From assembly GCA_036397975.1 (NCBI GenBank), contig DASWHW010000037.1, positions 1 through 13,556 of the forward strand: a stretch of DNA of 13,556 nucleotides. Reading direction: 5' to 3'. Below are positions 8,025 through 13,556 of this stretch, one piece after another (the first letter of the stretch is position 1; each line of letters begins with the position of its first letter). Source of the DNA: SZUA-287 sp036397975. GTDB taxonomy: Bacteria > Bacteroidota > Ignavibacteria > UBA10030 > UBA6906. Position numbers and translations under genes: made by a program. The notes beneath the pieces were generated by a model that searched no databases, had not been told where the DNA came from, and saw only the letters and a program-made list of their open reading frames with translations.

Positions 8025-8843
8025 TCACTCTTTAACGCTCCCTGCCATGATACCGCTGATGTAGTACTTTTGTACCGCGGCAAACAGAATAAGTACCGGG
8101 GCAACGGTCATCACCGAGCCTGCCATCATTAACTCCGTGTCCTGCACATGCTCGAGAGAGAGATTTGCCAGCGCCACCGGCAATGTATACATCGAATCAT
8201 CGGTCATCACGATAAGGGGCCAGAGAAAGTCGTTCCATGTTCCCATAAAAGTGAATATGCCAAGAGTGATAAGAATCGGTTTGCACAATGGGAGAATTAT
8301 CGACCAATAGATTTTGAAATCGCCTGCGCCGTCAATCCTCGCCGCCTCGATGAGACTGTCGGGTATGGATGCCGCAAACTGCCGGATGAGAAAAATGCCG
8401 AAGATGCCCGCCATCCCGGGGATGATGACTCCCATATAGGTGTTGATGAACCCCATTTTATTCAACATTAAAAAGAGAGGCAGCATGGTCACCTGTGCCG
8501 GAATAATCATCGAAGACACCAGCAGTTTGAAAACCGAGTCGCGTCCGGGAAACCGGTACTTTGCGAATGCATACCCCGCCATCGAATTGATGACCAGGGA
8601 AATAATCGTCACGCACACCGAAAGGAAAGCGCTGTTGAATAGATAGCGTGCGAGATTTCCTCTGGTGAACAGATCGATGTAGTGTTCCAGCGTGAATGTC
8701 ACCGGAATAAGAGGTGGTGGAAACACGCTTGCTTCGCCTCTCGGCATGAATGAGGCGGACAGCATCCAGAGCAGTGGGGCCAGCGTGACGCCGGCTATTA
8801 TCACCAGAGCCAAGTAGAGAAAAATCCTTGTCATGGCCTTCAT
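8025..8843 (-). CDS. ABC sugar transporter inner-membrane permease, MalG/LacG type (CUT1)
   Basis: This is a 272-residue integral membrane protein with about six hydrophobic segments. An N-terminal segment at residues 6-27 is followed by a periplasmic stretch, the core segments, and the cytoplasmic EAA loop at 166-185 (EAARIDGAGDFKIYWSIILP), which contacts the ATPase. 'NSMAGYAFAKYRFPGRD' and 'GTWNDFLWPL' are typical of MalG-like subunits of oligosaccharide importers. The start at 8843 overlaps the preceding permease stop as ATGA. An alternative ATG lies three codons in (8834). The same frame stays open upstream to 9275, but that part lies within the other permease gene and is not coding. It pairs with that permease to form the channel. 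Confidence 0.93.
   Translation of the reverse strand: MKAMTRIFLYLALVIIAGVTLAPLLWMLSASFMPRGEASVFPPPLIPVTFTLEHYIDLFTRGNLARYLFNSAFLSVCVTIISLVINSMAGYAFAKYRFPGRDSVFKLLVSSMIIPAQVTMLPLFLMLNKMGFINTYMGVIIPGMAGIFGIFLIRQFAASIPDSLIEAARIDGAGDFKIYWSIILPLCKPILITLGIFTFMGTWNDFLWPLIVMTDDSMYTLPVALANLSLEHVQDTELMMAGSVMTVAPVLILFAAVQKYYISGIMAGSVKE
8840..8843 (-). other. ATGA overlap between the two permease genes
   Basis: The minus strand reads ATGA, where ATG (8843-8841) starts the MalG-type gene and TGA (8842-8840) ends the MalF-type gene. No strong Shine-Dalgarno precedes it, so translation of the second permease probably depends on the first, keeping the two subunits in balance. Confidence 0.75.
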
Positions 8844-9727
8844 GCGATTTTCGTTTTCTTTTGGATCCTTGACTGGATCAGCGATCCGATCAGTATCAAT
8901 GCAAACAATACAAACGCAAGCGCCGCTGAATATCCCATGTTCCACCAGCGGAATCCCATCTGATACATATAATACACGATGCTCAACGTGCTGTTGAGTG
9001 GTCCTCCCTGCGTCATCACGTAGGGTTCCGCAAAGAGCTGGAAGTAGCCAATCATCGTGATAATGGAGATAAACAACGTTGTTGGAGCAAGCATTGGAAT
9101 TGTAATGGACCTGAATTGCTGCCACCAACTGGCGCCATCGATGCTTGCAGCTTCGTACAGCTCTTTCGGAATGTTCTGCAATCCCGCAATAAAAATTATC
9201 ATGTTGTATCCGAAGTTTTTCCAGACTGCCATGAGGATGATTGCCGGCATTGCCCAGTTGGGATCGCCCAGCCAATCAACAGGTGAAACTCCGAACCATG
9301 AGAGCATGTAATTAAGAAGTCCAAAGCGTGGGTGGTAGACAAAACGCCAGACAACGGCGATGGCCACGAGTGTCGTCACAACCGGCGTGAAGTAGGCAAG
9401 TCTGAAAAGAGTCTTGAATCGAATCAGCCTGGAATTGAGGAGCAATGCCGCACACAGTGAGACGGCAACGGAGAGAGGACCGCCGATCAACAAAAAGTAA
9501 AGGGTGTTTTTCAGGGCTTTCCAGAACAAGGGATCGTCAAAGATACGTGTATAGTTTTTGAACCCCGTGAACCGGGCGTATTCGAGATTCGCGAGAGAAT
9601 AGATATCGAAGTCCGTGAAGCTGAGTACAAAAGCCGCTATGACAGGGATAAAAAAGAACACACCGATGGCAATGAGAGCGGGCGCAAGAAAGAAGAGAGC
9701 TGCACGTATGTGGCTTCTATTTCCCAT
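8840..9727 (-). CDS. ABC sugar transporter inner-membrane permease, MalF/UgpA type (CUT1)
   Basis: This is a 295-residue membrane protein with about six hydrophobic segments. The first, at residues 9-36 (ALFFLAPALIAIGVFFFIPV), is followed by a periplasmic stretch containing 'FTGFKNYTRIFDDPLFWKAL', typical of the family. The EAA loop for ATPase docking is at 192-211 ('EAASIDGASWW', ending in 'ITIP'), and 'YVMTQGGPLNSTLSI' follows as in UgpA/MalF relatives. The start overlaps the end of the binding-protein gene by 11 bases and the gene ends in an ATGA overlap with its partner permease, so all three transporter genes are tightly linked. The long N-terminal extension of E. coli MalF is absent, as is common in other phyla. 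Confidence 0.93.
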   Translation of the reverse strand: MGNRSHIRAALFFLAPALIAIGVFFFIPVIAAFVLSFTDFDIYSLANLEYARFTGFKNYTRIFDDPLFWKALKNTLYFLLIGGPLSVAVSLCAALLLNSRLIRFKTLFRLAYFTPVVTTLVAIAVVWRFVYHPRFGLLNYMLSWFGVSPVDWLGDPNWAMPAIILMAVWKNFGYNMIIFIAGLQNIPKELYEAASIDGASWWQQFRSITIPMLAPTTLFISIITMIGYFQLFAEPYVMTQGGPLNSTLSIVYYMYQMGFRWWNMGYSAALAFVLFALILIGSLIQSRIQKKTKIA

Positions 9728-10979
9728 AGATCATCCAGCGACGTTTTTCCAGCATTTGGTCAACGTCTCTGTCAAGCGCAGAGGTTGCTTCTTCAACCGT
9801 CAATCTATCCATCGAAACAAGTTCCGCATACTCTCTCACTTTTTGCGCAATCTGTTCCCACTCGGGAATTTTCGGGGTCGCAACGACGTGATTCAGCTGT
9901 TCGAAGAATGCGCGGGCATACTTGTTATTGGCGAGCGACGAGTCTCGCCATGCGTCCACTCGTGAAGGCATATCGGTCGCGATGTGGTAGAACTGCAATT
10001 GCACATCGGTTTCCGAAAGATACTCGATCACCTTCCAGACTTTCTCCTTATGTCGAGAATTCCTAAACATAACGAGTCCGGAGCCGCCTGCGAGCGATAC
10101 GCCCGTCTTACCTTCTGGTCCGGGAAGCGGGGCAGTCATCCACTTGTCCTGCAGTTCCCGCGGCAGTCGTCTTTGAAATTCGTTGATGTTCCAGGGACCA
10201 GTTATATACATCGCAAAGTATCCCTCGGCAAAAGGTTGATACACGTTGGCAATTTGTGTTGTCTTCACGGGCGCCCAGCCATTGCTAAAGAATCGATGGA
10301 AGTCGGTAAGGGCAGCGCGGAATTCATTTCCACTGAAATCACCCCGTGTATTATTCTCTTTCAGCAGGGAAGAGTTCTTTTGCACACCCATGATGATCGG
10401 TGGTTGAAATTCGTTGTTGGTCGGAATGAACATGCCGTATCGCTCCGGATTTTGTCCGCTCAGCTTGGCAGACACGTCGAACCACTCTTCCCAGCTTGTC
10501 GGTGGATCAGCGTAGCCGGCCTTTGCCAGAAGGTCTTTCCGGTAAAAGAGCAATCGTGTGTCCACATACCAGGGAATGCCGCACACCGCCGAGTCAATCA
10601 CGTATGTGTCCCAGATTCCAGGGAAAAAGTCTTCAGGATGCACTGTGTTTGATTCCTCAATATACGGAGCGAGATTTTCAACTGCGTTGAGCAGTTGAAA
10701 CTCGGGCACCCACGTATTGCCAAGCTGTCCCATATCGGGAAGCGAGTTACCGGCATAGGAGGTGAGAAGCTTTTCGTGCGCCGCCTGCCAGGGAATCATC
10801 TGTACGCGCACTGTGATATCCGGATTCCGGCGTTCGAATTCCGGCATGAGCTTCGCAACTTCCTCACCTTCACGACCCATTGCCCAGAAGACAATCTCGG
10901 CGCGATCATCTCTCGATGAACTCTGACAGCCAAGAGGGAGCAGACAACAAATGCCAGCGAAAACATGAACCAGCTTCAT
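9717..10979 (-). CDS. ABC sugar transporter extracellular solute-binding lipoprotein (family 1)
   Basis: This is a 420-residue binding protein for the adjacent permeases. The N-terminus is a short hydrophobic signal ending at Cys18 (LLPLGC), followed by a Ser-rich linker, so it is probably a lipoprotein; proline at the -3 position makes the lipobox imperfect. The mature part opens with 'AEIVFWAMGREGEEVAKLMP' and has 'FERRNPDITVRVQMIPW', 'HEKLLTSYAGNSLPDMGQLG', 'GIPWYVDTRLLFYRKDLL' and 'MYITGPWNINEF', all typical of oligosaccharide-binding proteins of the MalE/UgpB group. It starts 25 bases after the GH3 gene without an obvious ribosome site. The ligand is not predictable from sequence; context suggests oligosaccharides released by the neighbouring hydrolases. 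Confidence 0.92.
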   Translation of the reverse strand: MKLVHVFAGICCLLPLGCQSSSRDDRAEIVFWAMGREGEEVAKLMPEFERRNPDITVRVQMIPWQAAHEKLLTSYAGNSLPDMGQLGNTWVPEFQLLNAVENLAPYIEESNTVHPEDFFPGIWDTYVIDSAVCGIPWYVDTRLLFYRKDLLAKAGYADPPTSWEEWFDVSAKLSGQNPERYGMFIPTNNEFQPPIIMGVQKNSSLLKENNTRGDFSGNEFRAALTDFHRFFSNGWAPVKTTQIANVYQPFAEGYFAMYITGPWNINEFQRRLPRELQDKWMTAPLPGPEGKTGVSLAGGSGLVMFRNSRHKEKVWKVIEYLSETDVQLQFYHIATDMPSRVDAWRDSSLANNKYARAFFEQLNHVVATPKIPEWEQIAQKVREYAELVSMDRLTVEEATSALDRDVDQMLEKRRWMIYGK

Positions 10980-11004
10980 GACAAACCAATGATTTGACGA
11001 TGGA

Positions 11005-13230
11005 CTACTTCAATTCAAATTCCGTCTCTAACCCATCAACAGAGCTGCCACCCACATAGACTGTGAATTTTCCCGGTTCAGCCGCCTGTTTCATTTCGAT
11101 GTTGTGGAATGCAAGATCTTCAGGCCGTAGGGTAAACCCGACCGTTTTCTTCTCACCCGCCTTCAGTCCTGTTTTCTCAAAACCCTTGAGTTCTCGTACC
11201 GGCCTTGTGACGCTTCCAACATTGTCCCTTACGTACAACTGGACAATCTCGTCGCCATCCCTCTTTCCGGTGTTTGTCACATCGACACGAACCATCAACT
11301 CTTGATTCATGGAAATTTCCGGAGACGACAAACGAAGGTTGCTGTATTCAAATGTCGTGTAACTCAAACCAAATCCGAATGGATACAAGGGGGTATTCGA
11401 AACATCGAGATATTTCGACGTAAACTTGTCGGCTTCACGGATTGGGCGTCCGGTGTTCTTGTGGTTGTAGTAGATAGGAATTTGTCCGATGATCCTGGGG
11501 AATGTGACGCTCAGTTTACCGCTCGGATTACTATCGCCGAAGAGAACATCGGCAACCGCGTTTCCCGATCCGACTCCCAGGAACCATGCCTCGACGATTG
11601 CGGCAACATGTTCCGCTTCCCACGCAATTGTCAGCGGGCGTCCGTTCATCAGCACCAAAACAACCGGAGTACCTGTCTCGCAGATTGCTTTGACAAGGTC
11701 TTTCTGTTTGCCTGGCAAATCGATATTCGAGCGGCTAGCTGCTTCACCGCTCATGTTGGCATTCTCCCCCACGACAACAACGGCAACTTGAGACTGTTTC
11801 GCAAACCCCACCGCCAATGACGGGTTATAGCCGGAATCACCGATAACCTCGCACCCTTTGTCAAACAAAACCTCTGTCCCTGATTCGACCTTGCTTCTCA
11901 CTGCATCGAGGACGCTGGTAAAGTTTCCTTCTTCAACGCGTCCGGCCCATGGCCCGCACCACTCGATTCGGTTATCTGCAAGAGGTCCGAGAACTGCGAT
12001 CGTCTTGAGCTTCTTGGCAAGGGGAAGAATTCCCTTTTCATTCTTCAGTAGGACTATCGACTCCTGTGCTGCGCGACGTGCAAGGGCGTGATGCTCTTTC
12101 TTCATAAAAACCGGCGCCGCAATCGTGGTGTCGCAGTTGCGATAGGGATCGTCAAAAAGTCCGATGGCAAATTTCACTCTCAAAACACGTCTGACTGATT
12201 CATCCACAGCCTTGATGTTGAGTTTCCCGGCCTTTGCAGTTGCAATGAGTTCACTCGTGTAGATTGTATCCACCATATCCATGTCCATTCCGGCATTGAG
12301 CGCAAGAACTCCCGCTTCTTCGCGACTTGACGCAACCCCATGGTTCATCAGCTGCTCAACCGCCGCATAATCACTCACGACAAACCCATTGAACTTCCAC
12401 TCTTCTCTCAACACATCCGTCATAAGCCACTTGCTTCCAGTAGACGGTACACCGCCGATTTCATTGAACGCAGACATTAACGTACCCACTCCTGCCTCGA
12501 CAGCGGCCTTGAATGGAGGCAAATAGACGTCGCGAATGGTGCGCTCGGAGAAATCAACCGTGTTGTAATCCCTGCCTGATTCGGCACCACCGTAGACGGC
12601 GAAGTGTTTCGCACACGCGAGCAACGCATCCCGCTGGCGCAAGTCAGTGCCTTGAAAACCTCGCACTTGCGCTTCCGCCATAACCGAGCCAAGGTACGGG
12701 TCTTCACCCGCGCCTTCTGCAATACGTCCCCAACGCGGATCGCGGGCTATATCAACCATCGGAGCAAACGTCCAGTTGATCCCGCCGGCAGTGGCTTCAA
12801 CGGCTGCGACTCGGGCAGTCGATTCGACAAGTTCAGGATTCCAGGAGCACGAGAGAGCAAGAGGTATCGGGAATGTCGTTTTGAAGCCATGGATGACGTC
12901 GTGACCAAATAGCAGGGGAATTTTCAGACGAGATTCCTCGACGGCAATGCGCTGCACTTTTCTCGTTGCTTCGGCCCCGACCAGATAAAGGAACGAGCCA
13001 ATGCGACCTCGCCGTACTAAGTCACCCTGGTAGCTTCGCTCCGGTTCCTCCGTTTCCGAATTCCAACGAGGTCCCACCTGGTTGAGTTGGCCGAGTTTTT
13101 CCTCGATTGTCATGATCTGAAGAAGTGAGTCGATCCGTCGTTCAATGTCAGGGCTGAGTGAGCGCAATTGCTGTGCGGAAACCAACCATGGCAGCAGCAT
13201 TGCGGAGAAAATCAAAACCTCTTTATTCAT
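11005..13230 (-). CDS. Glycoside hydrolase family 3 beta-glucosidase (BglX type)
   Basis: This is a 741-residue exported enzyme with a signal peptide at 1-19 (LLPWLVSAQ). It has the full BglX-like arrangement. The N-terminal TIM barrel (about 27-360) contains 'MTIEEKLGQLNQV', 'PLLFGHDVIHGFKTTFPIPL', 'FAPMVDIARDPRWGRIAEG', 'CAKHFAVYGGAESGRDYNTV' and the nucleophile Asp287 in 'GFVVSDYAAVEQL'. The alpha/beta sandwich (about 385-575) holds the likely acid/base Glu496 in 'SGEAASRSNIDLPGKQ'. A fibronectin-III-like domain closes the protein (about 645-735; 'EIVQLYVRD', 'RPVRELKGFEKTGLKAGE'). It removes beta-linked glucose or related sugars from the non-reducing end, probably in the periplasm. The fibronectin-like domain argues against a NagZ-type N-acetylglucosaminidase. 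It lies between the esterase and the transporter genes. Confidence 0.94.
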   Translation of the reverse strand: MNKEVLIFSAMLLPWLVSAQQLRSLSPDIERRIDSLLQIMTIEEKLGQLNQVGPRWNSETEEPERSYQGDLVRRGRIGSFLYLVGAEATRKVQRIAVEESRLKIPLLFGHDVIHGFKTTFPIPLALSCSWNPELVESTARVAAVEATAGGINWTFAPMVDIARDPRWGRIAEGAGEDPYLGSVMAEAQVRGFQGTDLRQRDALLACAKHFAVYGGAESGRDYNTVDFSERTIRDVYLPPFKAAVEAGVGTLMSAFNEIGGVPSTGSKWLMTDVLREEWKFNGFVVSDYAAVEQLMNHGVASSREEAGVLALNAGMDMDMVDTIYTSELIATAKAGKLNIKAVDESVRRVLRVKFAIGLFDDPYRNCDTTIAAPVFMKKEHHALARRAAQESIVLLKNEKGILPLAKKLKTIAVLGPLADNRIEWCGPWAGRVEEGNFTSVLDAVRSKVESGTEVLFDKGCEVIGDSGYNPSLAVGFAKQSQVAVVVVGENANMSGEAASRSNIDLPGKQKDLVKAICETGTPVVLVLMNGRPLTIAWEAEHVAAIVEAWFLGVGSGNAVADVLFGDSNPSGKLSVTFPRIIGQIPIYYNHKNTGRPIREADKFTSKYLDVSNTPLYPFGFGLSYTTFEYSNLRLSSPEISMNQELMVRVDVTNTGKRDGDEIVQLYVRDNVGSVTRPVRELKGFEKTGLKAGEKKTVGFTLRPEDLAFHNIEMKQAAEPGKFTVYVGGSSVDGLETEFELK

Positions 13231-13237
13231 CGCAATA

Positions 13238-13243
13238 CCTTCT
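13238..13243 (-). promoter_or_regulatory. Ribosome binding site of the GH3 gene
   Basis: AGAAGG on the minus strand lies 7 bases before the ATG at 13230, within the 33-base gap after the esterase stop. It confirms the start, which opens directly into the signal peptide. Confidence 0.7.
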
Positions 13244-13263
13244 ATCGTTTCGATGACGCATGA

Positions 13264-13556
13264 CTATGGCGATTGCCGTTGTTGAAGCAAAAACCACTCG
13301 TACAATTCGGAGTTTGCGTATGTTTCTGACCATGAGTCGTGGCTGGCATGTGAGTAGACAGTGAACTTCGCTTCGTTACCACATTTTTTCAAACCTCCGT
13401 ACATTCGTTCGCTCTCGGCGAGGGGGACAACATCATCCTTCGCTCCGTGGAACATCCACACCGGAGTATTTTTGAGGACGCACATGACATCCCGCGAGCC
13501 CCATCCGCACACAGGCGCAATCGCAGCAAAGCGCTCGGGAGATGCCATTGCAAGAT
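13264..13556 (-). CDS. Alpha/beta-hydrolase esterase, PHB-depolymerase/feruloyl-esterase-like (partial, N-terminal part off window)
   Basis: The C-terminal 96 or so residues are visible; the frame stays open through the right edge ('LA' precedes the first visible Met), so the gene starts outside. 'ERFAAIAPVCGWG' follows the nucleophile region in this family. 'WMFHGAKDDVVPL' carries the catalytic Asp and 'SHASHDSWSETY' the catalytic His, ending in 'LYEWFLLQQR'. The nucleophile Ser itself lies off the window. Family members release acyl or feruloyl groups from polysaccharides or hydrolyse short esters. Being first in a glycan operon, this one is likely a carbohydrate esterase, but a general carboxylesterase remains possible. 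Confidence 0.8.
   Translation of the reverse strand, partial: LAMASPERFAAIAPVCGWGSRDVMCVLKNTPVWMFHGAKDDVVPLAESERMYGGLKKCGNEAKFTVYSHASHDSWSETYANSELYEWFLLQQRQSP

Noticed and set aside
8844..9275. Longer N-terminus for the MalG-type permease starting at 9275
   Set aside because: This part overlaps the coding region of the other permease in another frame and is not membrane-permease-like; the ATGA start at 8843 gives a family-typical length.
9984..10652. Plus-strand 222-residue open frame
   Set aside because: It is antisense to the well-supported solute-binding protein gene and has no family signature.
11302..11820. Plus-strand 172-residue open frame
   Set aside because: It is antisense to the conserved alpha/beta sandwich of the GH3 enzyme; no ribosome site or domain supports it.

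Overview
The window is one uninterrupted run of nine genes, all on the minus strand and read from right to left. Gaps are mostly under 40 bases and several genes overlap, so most or all of it is probably one transcription unit whose promoter lies beyond the right edge. The first gene (an esterase) and the last (a SurA-like protein) are cut by the window edges. I see no rRNA, tRNA, CRISPR array, insertion sequence, transposase or long repeat. The plus strand carries only shadow reading frames.

The organism is a Gram-negative bacterium: there are signal peptides, a lipoprotein binding protein, a SurA-like periplasmic chaperone and a periplasmic multiheme cytochrome. The short GH2 and the sulfatase resemble Bacteroidota-type sequences, while glycan import goes through a CUT1 ABC transporter rather than SusC/SusD. 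With the octaheme cytochrome-TPR protein, this suggests a relative of Bacteroidota such as the Ignavibacteria, or another FCB or PVC group lineage. That placement is an inference from remembered family resemblance, not from a search.

Layout in the direction of transcription: a polyhydroxybutyrate-depolymerase-like or feruloyl-esterase-like alpha/beta hydrolase (13556-13264, 5' part missing); a GH3 beta-glucosidase of the BglX type (13230-11005); an ABC solute-binding lipoprotein (10979-9717); its two permeases (9727-8840 and 8843-8025); a 113-base gap with a possible internal promoter; a GH2 beta-galactosidase-like enzyme (7911-5866); a sulfatase fused to a second alpha/beta-hydrolase domain (5842-3365); an octaheme c-type cytochrome with HEAT-like and TPR repeats (3328-1175); and a SurA/parvulin-like protein (1173 to beyond base 1).

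The first seven genes make sense as a utilisation locus for a sulfated, possibly acylated oligosaccharide. The esterase and sulfatase would remove substituents, GH2 and GH3 would remove beta-linked sugars from the ends, and the transporter would import the products. The transporter's ATPase is not in the window. The two most unusual points are the sulfatase fusion, whose second domain has glycine where the nucleophile serine should be, and the multiheme cytochrome/SurA-like pair attached with tight spacing to a carbohydrate operon.
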